Part shown: positions 8,277 to 16,088 of the stretch, piece by piece
Layout of the letters: each line of letters starts with the position of its first letter
How positions within the stretch are numbered: position 1 is the first letter of the stretch
Made by a program: the position numbers and the translations under genes
Source: Ktedonobacter sp. SOSP1-85
Lineage (GTDB): Bacteria > Chloroflexota > Ktedonobacteria > Ktedonobacterales > Ktedonobacteraceae
Direction: 5' to 3'
DNA length: 64,000 nt
Assembly (NCBI RefSeq): GCF_016587415.1
Contig: NZ_BNJI01000001.1
Location: 2,457,501 to 2,521,500, forward strand
The notes under the pieces: model-generated
Databases searched by the model: none
Seen by the model: only the letters and a program-made list of their open reading frames with translations
Told to the model about the DNA's origin: nothing

Positions 8277-9911
8277 GTGTTTATGAAGCAGTATCCTTCG
8301 GATCATATGCAATTCAGCTCACAACTACAGCAGACACCACGGCCTCATATACAAGCACTCAGTAGGCAAACACAGCCTCATATACAAGCACTCAGTAGGC
8401 AAACACAGCCTCATATACAAGCACTCAGTAGGCAAACACAGCCTCATATACAAGCACTCAGTAGGCAAACACAGCCTCATATACAAGCACTCAGTAGGCA
8501 AACACAGCCTCATATACAAGCACTCAGTAGGCAAACACAGCCTCATATACAAGCACTCAGTAGGCAAACACAGCCTCACCAGTTCAAACATCCTTCAGGG
8601 TTTAATTTTGAGCTTACGTCTCCACAAAAGCAAGCCTCCAGACAATACAAAAAGCCCCATATCGGCTCATATGTCTTTTTAACCTTCTTTCTACTTGCTG
8701 TACTCATCAGCGTGGCTGGCTATTTTCAGCTTGGCAACCCGTTACAGGCTCAGCTGGCAAAATTTCTCCGTCCCGTCAACAAGGCTACGAGTATTGAGGG
8801 CCATGCCTGGAACTTTCTCCTCCTGGGGAGCGATAATGATGCAAAATACACTTTCCCCCAGGTACTAACGCAGGTTGTGATAGTCGTACGTGTGGATCCC
8901 ATACACAATCATGTTACGATGCTCTCACTCCCACGTGACTCCTGGGTTTGGGTTCCTGAAGCCAATGGGATGTATAAGCTTGACCAGGCCTTCTACCTGG
9001 GTACACAGCATGCCAATCGCTTCGAAGATGGTATCCTTCTGACAGAGAAAACGCTTGCGGAAGACTATGGTATCAAAATTGATCGCTACGCCTGGATCGG
9101 TCTAGATGGCTTTGCTAAGCTCATCAATACCATGGGAGGAATCGATATCGAGGTACGACACCCCATTGTGGATGATGCCTATCCCGATGACACCAGACAG
9201 CAGGCCGATCCAGACAAGGCCGACAACAATGCTTACAATTATACGCGCCTCTACCTGCCACCCGGGCCACAACATCTCTCGGGAGCCGAGGCGCTCAAGT
9301 ATGTACGCTCGCGGCATGGCGACCTGGTTGGAGATTTTGGCCGCAATCAACGCCAGCAGCAGGTGTTGGAGGCATTACGCCAGAGGTTGACCCTGACCAA
9401 TATCATTACACATTTCTCCAGCCTTCTCAATGATATGCAGGGTGACACCTATACTGACCTGGACACAAGCGAGCTACTCAACCTGGCCAATTTCGCGCGC
9501 ACCCTCGATACACACACGATTGAGCGTATCACGCTTGGGCCAGGGCAAAATGAGCAAGACTATGGCATAGCACAAGAGATCTATGACGCCACAACTGATA
9601 CCACACAGGCGGTGATACTCCCAGAATGCGCGGCGCTCCAGCCACTCCTCAATCGCGTCTTTGCGCTGGCTGCCAGTACCCATAGCTGCAACGTCCAGGA
9701 CCGCAATCCTGGCACCGAATACACACCTCCACCACCAAGCCCCTCTGAGCCTGGCGCAACATCAACCATCACGCCTCTGCCTACAGGTCCCTCCGAGCCT
9801 GGCGCAACATCAACCATCACGCCTCTGCCTACAGGTCCCTCCGAGTTTGACGCAACGCCAACCATCATGCCTCTCCCCGCACAGCCCACCCAACCTCCTG
9901 ATGGACCATAG
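8277..9911 (+). CDS. LytR-CpsA-Psr (LCP) family protein with N-terminal undecapeptide repeats
   Basis: 544 residues. LCP enzymes attach undecaprenyl-linked glycopolymers to peptidoglycan outside the cell. The cytoplasmic N-terminus holds seven identical copies of PHIQALSRQTQ (about residues 23-99). One membrane helix follows (about 128-150), then the LCP domain (about 175-445) with FLLLGSD, TMLSLPRDSWV and ALKYVRSRHGDLVGDFGRNQRQ, which carry the conserved Asp/Arg residues. The tail is Pro/Ser/Thr-rich with repeated GPSEPGATSTITPLPT units. Two separate repeat arrays in one protein are unusual. The ATG at 8277 has a modest GAGAAG site. The stop codon overlaps a 26-bp dispersed repeat. Confidence 0.93.
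   Translation: MFMKQYPSDHMQFSSQLQQTPRPHIQALSRQTQPHIQALSRQTQPHIQALSRQTQPHIQALSRQTQPHIQALSRQTQPHIQALSRQTQPHIQALSRQTQPHQFKHPSGFNFELTSPQKQASRQYKKPHIGSYVFLTFFLLAVLISVAGYFQLGNPLQAQLAKFLRPVNKATSIEGHAWNFLLLGSDNDAKYTFPQVLTQVVIVVRVDPIHNHVTMLSLPRDSWVWVPEANGMYKLDQAFYLGTQHANRFEDGILLTEKTLAEDYGIKIDRYAWIGLDGFAKLINTMGGIDIEVRHPIVDDAYPDDTRQQADPDKADNNAYNYTRLYLPPGPQHLSGAEALKYVRSRHGDLVGDFGRNQRQQQVLEALRQRLTLTNIITHFSSLLNDMQGDTYTDLDTSELLNLANFARTLDTHTIERITLGPGQNEQDYGIAQEIYDATTDTTQAVILPECAALQPLLNRVFALAASTHSCNVQDRNPGTEYTPPPPSPSEPGATSTITPLPTGPSEPGATSTITPLPTGPSEFDATPTIMPLPAQPTQPPDGP
8343..8573 (+). repeat. seven perfect tandem copies of a 33-bp unit
   Basis: Unit beginning CCTCATATACAAGC, period 33 bp, seven copies without a mismatch, in frame, encoding PHIQALSRQTQ. 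Perfect identity at third codon positions indicates recent expansion or ongoing homogenisation. The antisense frame is also open. Confidence 0.97.
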
Positions 9912-9935
9912 TCCAAGCCAGCTTGGACCCTACAA
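9910..9935. repeat. 26-bp dispersed repeat, single copy
   Basis: Identical to 21596-21621 and inversely repeated at 21535-21560. It contains the inner palindrome TCCAAGC-CA-GCTTGGA and overlaps the stop codon of the LCP gene. Confidence 0.8.
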
Positions 9936-9952
9936 CGCTTCTAGCACTCACC

Positions 9953-10014
9953 AGTTAAGTCAGTGAAGGACGGGCGCGGGTGAATGCCCGCGCCCGTCCT
10001 TCACTGACTTAACT
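9953..10014. terminator. 28-bp palindrome after LCP gene (tagged)
   Basis: Arms 9953-9980 and 9987-10014, perfect, loop tgaatg. Carries the tag at 10020-10032. Confidence 0.75.
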
Positions 10015-10019
10015 CATAA

Positions 10020-10032
10020 GCGCCGCAGGCGC
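10020..10032 (+). repeat. palindrome tag, site 2 (GCGCCGCAGGCGC)
   Basis: Best-conserved tag copy. It lies 5 bases right of the palindrome and reads outward. The -35 box of the next operon begins 6 bases after it. Confidence 0.6.
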
Positions 10033-10038
10033 GAAAGA

Positions 10039-10066
10039 TTGAGACACCCGATGGATGTGCTAGAAT
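10039..10066 (+). promoter_or_regulatory. promoter of the pgeF operon
   Basis: TTGAGA at 10039-10044, a 16-bp spacer and TAGAAT at 10061-10066 preceded by TGC, directly downstream of tag site 2. Confidence 0.6.
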
Positions 10067-10171
10067 GAAGAAGCATAAAGCAGAGGCCGAATAAGAAATA
10101 AGAGAAGCGCGCCACACATATAGCGAGGAACAGGCCAGCACTTCTTTTGTTAGAACATAAAGGATAGAGTC

Positions 10172-11077
10172 TTGATTGAGCAGCAGTTTGGCGACCTACA
10201 CTACCTGCAATTTGAGCTTTTTACCCCCTATACCAATCTAATCCATGGCGTTTTTACGCGCGCGGGCGGCGTGAGTGAGGCCCCCTTTACCGGACTCAAC
10301 ACCTCCACACCAGTTCTCAGCACACTACGCGACTCCGTGGAGAGCGTTATCCAGAATCGCCAACTGGTCCTGCAAGCAATGAATATGGAGGGGCGGCCCT
10401 GCGTGACGCTCTGGCAGGTCCACGAAGCAGATATTCATACGTTTACCTACCAGGATCCCTGGCGTACCGACTGGGGTCAGGTCTCCTACTATCGACCAGG
10501 CTGGGCGCCTGAGACGATTCGCAAGGGCGATGGCGTCATTACCCATGAACAAGGTGTAGGCCTGGCCATGTCGTTCGCGGACTGCACACCTCTTGTCTTC
10601 TATGATCCCGTCAAACAGGTCACCGGCATCGCGCACGGGGGCTGGCGCGGCACAGCACGAGGAATCGGACCCGCGACGATTGAGGCGATGCGCGAGCGCT
10701 TTGGCTGCCAGCCAGAAGACATCCTCGCGGGTATCGGACCCACGATTGGCGCATGCTGCTACGAGGTCTCTGAACAGGTACGCGCAATTTTTATGGGTCG
10801 CGAGCTGTTCGACGTTGCACCTACAGCTCCCCAATATCGTGAGCTTGTCCGCGAGTCAGCGACCTTTAGCACAGTCGATGTACAGGGTCGCGAGAGCCTG
10901 CGTCTCGATTTGCAAGAGACGCACCGCCACCAGTTACTCCTGGCTGGCCTGCTTGAGGAGCATATTGAGGCGGCGAACCTCTGTACTAGTTGCCATGTTG
11001 AGCGCTTTTTCTCACACCGCAAGGAGCAGGGGAAAACCGGGCGCTTCGCGGTCTTTATCGCGCTTCAAGGAGAGTGA
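10172..11077 (+). CDS. pgeF: peptidoglycan editing factor / purine nucleoside phosphorylase, YfiH (laccase-domain) family
   Basis: 301 residues. Family members cleave purine nucleosides and, in E. coli, prevent misincorporation of L-Ser for L-Ala in wall precursors. Key motifs are present: FADCTPLVFYD, AHGGWRGTARGI with the conserved His, IGPTIGACCYEV with the paired Cys and Glu, and CTSCHVERFFSHR with Cys and His near the C-terminus. These are the zinc and catalytic ligands of the fold. The start is TTG, eight bases after AGGA; no better start exists before the conserved domain. First gene of the ylmD-ylmE-ylmG-like cluster found next to cell-wall and division genes in Gram-positives. Confidence 0.93.
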   Translation: MIEQQFGDLHYLQFELFTPYTNLIHGVFTRAGGVSEAPFTGLNTSTPVLSTLRDSVESVIQNRQLVLQAMNMEGRPCVTLWQVHEADIHTFTYQDPWRTDWGQVSYYRPGWAPETIRKGDGVITHEQGVGLAMSFADCTPLVFYDPVKQVTGIAHGGWRGTARGIGPATIEAMRERFGCQPEDILAGIGPTIGACCYEVSEQVRAIFMGRELFDVAPTAPQYRELVRESATFSTVDVQGRESLRLDLQETHRHQLLLAGLLEEHIEAANLCTSCHVERFFSHRKEQGKTGRFAVFIALQGE

Positions 11078-11174
11078 AAAAATCCTTCTGATAGAACCAG
11101 GGATACACCTCAAACGTAATTGACATATATACACTGACTATCCATTTCAAGAGGAAAGGCTGAAAGCGGTCATC

Positions 11175-11915
11175 GTGATAGAGCATCAAGCACCCGATCA
11201 ACAAATAGCAGAGATGAGCGCCAATATTAAACAAGTGCGCGAAAGGATCGCGGACGCGGCACACACCGCTCAGCGCGAGCCCTCAGAGGTTACCCTGGTG
11301 GCGGTCTCCAAAACGAAGCCTCTAGAAATGATACAGATAGCATATAATCTAGGTATAAGACATTTTGGTGAGAATCGTGTGCAGGAGGCCCTAAGCAAAA
11401 TAGAAGTCTTTCATCCAGCAGACCTGGTCTGGCATATGATTGGACACCTGCAAACGAATAAAGCGCGCAAAGTCGTGAGTGCATTTGATATTGTACAGAG
11501 TGTAGATAGCCTGCATCTCGCCAGGACGCTTGACCGCCTGCTGGCAGAGGAGGTGACAGATCAAGAACCTGGTCGTCTGCCGATCTTGCTAGAGGTCAAC
11601 GTGGCGAGTGAGGCCAGCAAGGCCGGAGTCACGCTCACTGATCTCCCTAACCTGGCGCGCCAGGTCGCAACCTTGCCGCACCTAGAGATACGTGGCCTGA
11701 TGACGGTCGCGCCACAGGTCGAGGACCTAGAAGAGGTTCGCCCCTTCTTCCGTGCCTTACGCGAGGCACGCGATCATCTGCGCGACGAGATTCTGGGTCC
11801 AACCTGTACTGAACTTTCTATGGGCATGACCAATGACTATGTCATCGCAATAGAGGAAGGAGCCACCATTGTTCGCATTGGGCGGGCAATCTTTGGCGCC
11901 CGAGCATACACGTAA
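11175..11915 (+). CDS. yggS: PLP-binding homeostasis protein, YggS/PROSC family
   Basis: 246 residues in the longest form. It binds pyridoxal phosphate through the Lys in LVAVSKTKP and balances cellular B6 vitamers; no enzymatic activity is known for the family. Also visible are HFGENRVQEA, WHMIGHLQTNK, and SMGMTNDYVIAIEEGATIVRIGR (quoted in part: MTNDYVIAIEEG), the family C-terminal signature. The frame begins with GTG at 11175, 15 bases after GAGGAAAGG. The ATG at 11214 (MSANIKQVRERI) aligns better with the usual family start, so the true N-terminus is uncertain. Second gene of the operon. Confidence 0.93.
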   Translation: MIEHQAPDQQIAEMSANIKQVRERIADAAHTAQREPSEVTLVAVSKTKPLEMIQIAYNLGIRHFGENRVQEALSKIEVFHPADLVWHMIGHLQTNKARKVVSAFDIVQSVDSLHLARTLDRLLAEEVTDQEPGRLPILLEVNVASEASKAGVTLTDLPNLARQVATLPHLEIRGLMTVAPQVEDLEEVRPFFRALREARDHLRDEILGPTCTELSMGMTNDYVIAIEEGATIVRIGRAIFGARAYT

Positions 11916-11927
11916 AGGAGGCTCGCA

Positions 11928-12422
11928 GTGAATTTTGAGAGTATATTGTTTAGTCGTCGTACACGCCAGAATCATGCCCTTGAGCATGCGACTATTACCA
12001 TCCTGAGCCAGCGCATTCCTGAGCTAAACGTGGCCGCCCATTCCAATCCTAATGGCTTCATCGTCTTTGGTGATGTCGACCTTGGAGAGCTTCGCCGCGC
12101 GGCTGATGAGGCCCTGCATCGCCTGCAAGCGGGCGAGAAAGAGTTAGCAATCCATCCCAATTGCGGAACCAATCTCTCTGTAGGCATCTCGCTGGTCACG
12201 CTGGGAACCCTGCTTGGTATGGCCGCCAGCGAACGCCGCACGCGCCTGGCAACCGCCGCGGTCTCCTCACTTGCTGGCTGGGCCGCCGCCCGTCCGGTTG
12301 GTGAATATGTCCAACGCCACTTCACAACGCTACCCGAGTTACAGGGTGTGCGCGTGACAAGCATTACTCGTCGCCAGGTAATGGGCTTCACGCTGATCGA
12401 TGTTCGTACAGTTCAGGAGTAA
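11928..12422 (+). CDS. DUF6391-family protein
   Basis: 164 residues, GTG start six bases after AAAGGAGG; the site overlaps the yggS stop codon, suggesting translational coupling. The N-terminal signature RQNHALEHATITIL is followed by a region rich in small residues and a hydrophobic glycine/alanine-rich stretch (about 88-125) that may touch the membrane. The family is known mainly from cyanobacteria and Chloroflexota and has no assigned function. Its place between yggS and yggT suggests a link with envelope or division functions; this is only inference. Confidence 0.8.
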   Translation: MNFESILFSRRTRQNHALEHATITILSQRIPELNVAAHSNPNGFIVFGDVDLGELRRAADEALHRLQAGEKELAIHPNCGTNLSVGISLVTLGTLLGMAASERRTRLATAAVSSLAGWAAARPVGEYVQRHFTTLPELQGVRVTSITRRQVMGFTLIDVRTVQE

Positions 12423-12429
12423 ATAGTAT

Positions 12430-12702
12430 ATGTTACCTTTTCCCATTCTAAACATCATCGTCCAATATGGCATCGGCTTTCTGCTCCTCTCGATGCTGAT
12501 ACGCGCTGTCGCCTCGTGGTTCGGCCTCGATGAGCGCAACGCCTTCATCCGCTTCTTCGTCAAGGTGACCGATCCCTTTATTGTGCCTATTCGCCGCTAT
12601 GTCAAACCTATTGGGATGTTCGACATCTCGTTCATCCTGGCCTGGTTCTTGCTCTACATCATCCAGATCCTGTTGCTACAGGCGCTTCCCCCCAACTGGT
12701 AA
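12430..12702 (+). CDS. yggT: YggT-family membrane protein
   Basis: 90 residues with two hydrophobic segments (about 7-28 and 62-85) separated by the conserved FVKVTDPFIVPIRRYVKP loop, the hallmark of YggT/YlmG. In Gram-positives the gene lies downstream of ftsZ and sepF with the yggS homologue; plant and cyanobacterial homologues affect nucleoid or plastid distribution. Seven bp separate it from the previous gene, so it is in the same operon. Confidence 0.92.
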   Translation: MLPFPILNIIVQYGIGFLLLSMLIRAVASWFGLDERNAFIRFFVKVTDPFIVPIRRYVKPIGMFDISFILAWFLLYIIQILLLQALPPNW

Positions 12703-12728
12703 CCGCAACGGTCAGGAAGGTTCACTCT

Positions 12729-13001
12729 ATGCAGGTGCCGGTTCGGGTTATCCCCCGCAGCAACAGAAATATACTTGAATGGGAAGAGGGAGCGATCAAG
12801 GCGCGTCTCACCGCTCCTCCGGTGGATGGGGCAGCCAATGCCGCCTTGATCGCACTGCTTGCAGAGACACTGTCGCTACCCAAACGTGCTATCACGCTTG
12901 TACGTGGAGCAACCGGGCGACAGAAGATCGTTGAGATTGAAGGCCTGGAGCAGGCAGAGATCATCCAACGCCTCTCAGCCTCTTCGCAGAAAACACGATA
13001 A
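12729..13001 (+). CDS. DUF167 (YggU) family protein
   Basis: 90 residues, small soluble alpha/beta protein. Conserved elements: VRVIPRSNRN at the start, the KARLTAPPVDGAANAALI centre, and VRGATGRQKIVEIEGL. Function is unknown across the family, although genome context often pairs it with YggT, as here. Last gene of the five-gene operon; a palindromic terminator follows 11 bp after the stop. Confidence 0.92.
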   Translation: MQVPVRVIPRSNRNILEWEEGAIKARLTAPPVDGAANAALIALLAETLSLPKRAITLVRGATGRQKIVEIEGLEQAEIIQRLSASSQKTR

Positions 13002-13011
13002 GCTCACTTAA

Positions 13012-13073
13012 ATAAAAAAGTAGCGTTACGCGGTACGGACGAATGCCCATACCGCGTAACGCTACTTTTTTAT
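13012..13073. terminator. 24-bp palindrome between convergent genes
   Basis: Arms 13012-13035 and 13050-13073 with A-run and T-run at the outer ends, so it has terminator form in both directions. It separates the YggU gene from the opposing kinase gene. It has no tag. Confidence 0.85.
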
Positions 13074-13083
13074 AGAGGCTCTA

Positions 13084-15903
13084 CTATGAATTTGCCAGGA
13101 ACTTGCCCGCCCCGGGCTGGTTTTCCATGTGGATATAGCCTTGTTCATCGACATAGAGGATCAGCACCACCTTGTCGACCGGGTTACCATCCTGGCCCAG
13201 TGAAACTTGTCCGCTCACGCCCTGGACAGCGTTGCCACCATTGATGTTGAGCAATGCCTGGCGTATATCATCGCCAGAGAAGGTTTTCTTACCCGTACTT
13301 ACTACATTCCCTGCTGCCTTGATCAATGCGAGCGTCGCATCATAGCCCAGCATGACGTTATACGATGGGCGTGTAAAGCCGTAGGGCGATCCCTTATGCT
13401 GTTGATTTGGGTCGAAATCAGCGCCATACTCGTTAAAGAAGCCTGGCTTCTGTCCACCATAGCCTAGCACATCCCACTCATCGGGATAGGCAAAGGCCGT
13501 AAAACGCAGGCGGTTAAAGCCAGCGCGACTGCTACTGGAGTATCCTCCCAGGTTATAGAGGGCATCTCCACCCAGGATCTTGGTATTGGCAAATTTGCTA
13601 TTAGCTGCGACCTGGTTCATCAGCAAGGCCACGTCGCCTGAGTAGCCTGAGAAGTAGATCACATCAGGTGCCGTCGACTCATTGGCTAGATTCTGGAGTT
13701 GCGAGGTTACTGATGCCTGGTTGCCCTTGGTATACTGATAGGGACCCATCACGTTGCCGTTGAGCTTCTGGTACGCTTGCGTGAAGGCATCCGCGAGGCT
13801 ACGGCTATAGGCATCGCTCTGGTCCTCGAAGACCGCCACATTCTTCGCCTGCAACTTATTCAGCGCATACTGCGCCGCTACCTGTCCCTGCACACTATCG
13901 GGTGGAGCGACGCGGAAGAAGTAGGGCGATGCCCCCGTCAGGTCATTGCTCGAAGCGGTGGACGAGAGCATGGGAATTTTGGCTGTGCTCAAGACGCCAA
14001 TCGCGTTCTGAGCGTAACCGCTGTAGGGCCATCCCATGACCCCGATCAGGGTCTTATCCGTTTGCGAGAATTGCACAATCTGCCTGGCCGCCTGAGTGAC
14101 ATTCGTTGAGGAGGAGCCTGCGTTGGCGATCAACACGCGCACCAGCGTCCCATTGAGTTTCGCGCCATTATTGGCATTAAACTCCTTCTGTGCCACATAC
14201 GCGCCCTGCAAGGCATCACGACCAGCCTGGACGACATCTTTATTCTGCCCCGTCAGGGTCGCGCCAATCACGAGCGTCACATAGGGCGCGCCCGAGGTTA
14301 CAACGTGCTGGTTCTCCAGGTAGATCAAAGCCTCGGCATCATTGGTGTCCTGAGCCAGTGCCGAGTGCAGCAATGACTGGGCCGTCGATGAGTCCCCACT
14401 CTTCAGTTTCTGGGCGGCCTCTACTTTCAAATTACCATCGGGTCGGTTGGTATCGAAGGCCACCGTGCCATCGCTTAAGCCGATAAGTTCGTTGTTGATT
14501 TGCTGCACACCGATGCCATTGGACTTGACCTCAGCGGTTTGCGTCGCGACTGGCGAAGCTGCGGGGCTATTCGTTGACGTGTTGGGCGACTGTCTATTAA
14601 AGAGAAAGGGCGTGATAAAGATGACCAGCAGGATCAAGACCACCACTCCAACCAGGATAGCCAGCCCCCGCCCCAGGCCATTCCCAGAGCGACGCTGTGG
14701 AGGAGGAGGCACCGCCCTGGGTGGCGGGAACATAGGCTGCGCCCCCTGCTGCTGTCCACGATTTTGGGCTGGAGGTGGCGTTGCAGGCGCGGGCGTCGTG
14801 CTCACCGCGGGCATGGTCATCGAACCCGACGTCGAGAACATATACATGCTCGTGTCAGGCGTCATGTTAAAGCGGTCGCGCAAGATTTGCTCAATGTGCT
14901 GGCGCATCTCGGCAGCGCTCTGAAAACGCTTGGACGGATCAATTGTCAAGGCCTTTGTTAGCAACTGCTCTGTCTCGGGCGCGATCTGCGGGTTGACTGA
15001 CCGCGCAAGCGGATAGCTAAAGGGGCCATAATTGCGCGGATCACGGTTCGTTAAGAGATGATGCATGGTCGCCGCCAGGGCATAGAGGTCTGAGCGCGCA
15101 TCAGCTTTCCCCTGATACTGCTCAGGTGGAGCATATCCTGGCGTTCCCAGGGCCGCGGTTTGCTTTTTCGCGTTTTTCGCCGCGTCGGCGCGCGCAATAC
15201 CAAAGTCCACCAGGTGGGCGCGCTTATCCTTGCTGCCAATAATGATATTGGCGGGCTTGATATCGCGATGCACAATTGGCGGCGTCTGCTGCCCCAGGTA
15301 ATCCAGAATATCCAACACCTGCACGGCATAGGTCAGAACCTCGCGTTCAGGCATGGCCTTGCCCAGGCGGTCGATATGCGTCTCTAGATTCTCGCCAGGC
15401 GCATACTCCTGAACCATGAAGTAGCGTGTCCCCTCCTGAAAGCTATCTGTCACGGTGGGGATCAATGGATGGTCAAGGTTGGCCAGAGTATCTACTTCAC
15501 GCTCAAAGTTGCGTACATCTTCCTGGAACTGCACCGGGTCTTTACTATCGGAGACCAACTCTTTGATGACGACACGCTTATTAGAGACGCGTGTATCTTT
15601 CGCCAGGACAGCGGTCCCCATACCACCACTCCCCAGAACCTGCTCGACGACATAGCGACCATTCTGGAGCTTTGCGTTAGGGATAAGAGAACCAGAACTT
15701 GCCAGGCCGCCACCTGTCGTAGGGGCAGTACTGACAATCGTCGCGGTGTTCGACGTCCCTCCACTACTCACGGAACTGGGCGCGGAGGAATCGAGGTAAC
15801 CACCACAATTGCTACAAAAACTGTCGCCGGGAACATTATCCGTACCACAAAAAGGACATTTCATGGAATTCTGCCTACCACTTTGCAAATGAACGCGGGG
15901 CAT
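13084..15903 (-). CDS. Ser/Thr protein kinase fused to an extracellular branched-chain amino acid-type receptor domain (copy A)
   Basis: 939 residues, single-pass. Order: zinc ribbon (CPFC near 16 and CSNC near 30); PknB-type kinase (about 80-350) with GSGGMG loop, VIKEL lysine, VHRDIKPANI and LVDFGIAR; Pro-rich linker; membrane helix (about 415-438); extracellular type 1 periplasmic binding domain (about 530-935) with IGVMGWPYSGY and YFFRVAPPDSVQG. It probably phosphorylates cytoplasmic targets when the receptor binds a small ligand such as an amino acid. The ATG at 15903 has GGGAG upstream; the ATG at 15864 starts exactly at the zinc ribbon and is an alternative. Paralogue of the gene beginning at 18872. 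Confidence 0.92.
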   Translation of the reverse strand: MPRVHLQSGRQNSMKCPFCGTDNVPGDSFCSNCGGYLDSSAPSSVSSGGTSNTATIVSTAPTTGGGLASSGSLIPNAKLQNGRYVVEQVLGSGGMGTAVLAKDTRVSNKRVVIKELVSDSKDPVQFQEDVRNFEREVDTLANLDHPLIPTVTDSFQEGTRYFMVQEYAPGENLETHIDRLGKAMPEREVLTYAVQVLDILDYLGQQTPPIVHRDIKPANIIIGSKDKRAHLVDFGIARADAAKNAKKQTAALGTPGYAPPEQYQGKADARSDLYALAATMHHLLTNRDPRNYGPFSYPLARSVNPQIAPETEQLLTKALTIDPSKRFQSAAEMRQHIEQILRDRFNMTPDTSMYMFSTSGSMTMPAVSTTPAPATPPPAQNRGQQQGAQPMFPPPRAVPPPPQRRSGNGLGRGLAILVGVVVLILLVIFITPFLFNRQSPNTSTNSPAASPVATQTAEVKSNGIGVQQINNELIGLSDGTVAFDTNRPDGNLKVEAAQKLKSGDSSTAQSLLHSALAQDTNDAEALIYLENQHVVTSGAPYVTLVIGATLTGQNKDVVQAGRDALQGAYVAQKEFNANNGAKLNGTLVRVLIANAGSSSTNVTQAARQIVQFSQTDKTLIGVMGWPYSGYAQNAIGVLSTAKIPMLSSTASSNDLTGASPYFFRVAPPDSVQGQVAAQYALNKLQAKNVAVFEDQSDAYSRSLADAFTQAYQKLNGNVMGPYQYTKGNQASVTSQLQNLANESTAPDVIYFSGYSGDVALLMNQVAANSKFANTKILGGDALYNLGGYSSSSRAGFNRLRFTAFAYPDEWDVLGYGGQKPGFFNEYGADFDPNQQHKGSPYGFTRPSYNVMLGYDATLALIKAAGNVVSTGKKTFSGDDIRQALLNINGGNAVQGVSGQVSLGQDGNPVDKVVLILYVDEQGYIHMENQPGAGKFLANS

Positions 15904-16088
15904 TTACTGCTCCCGCGAGCTGTAATAAGAACGTCCTGTGATGATCTTGCTTGAATACAATCTTGAAATATCTTCTCCTCCGCATCACCACGACCTGGAA
16001 CGATAATATATACATAATACACGCAAACTTGCCCTCAGCGTCAAATGAAGAGGCCTTATCACTGCTTAAGGGCAGAGAGGCTCCTCTC

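Noticed and set aside
8106..8312. 68-codon minus-strand ORF upstream of the LCP gene
   Set aside because: Covers the M24 peptidase promoter and the LCP start; no ribosome site or recognisable product.
8343..8573. CRISPR-like array (regular 33-bp period)
   Set aside because: No spacers: the units are contiguous and in frame within the LCP gene.
8325..8591. Antisense ORF of repeated MRLCLPTECLY units
   Set aside because: By-product of the 33-bp repeat on the opposite strand, no start context.
11120..11144. TTGACA as an internal promoter before yggS
   Set aside because: No -10 box at 16-18 bp spacing; the operon promoter upstream of pgeF is sufficient.
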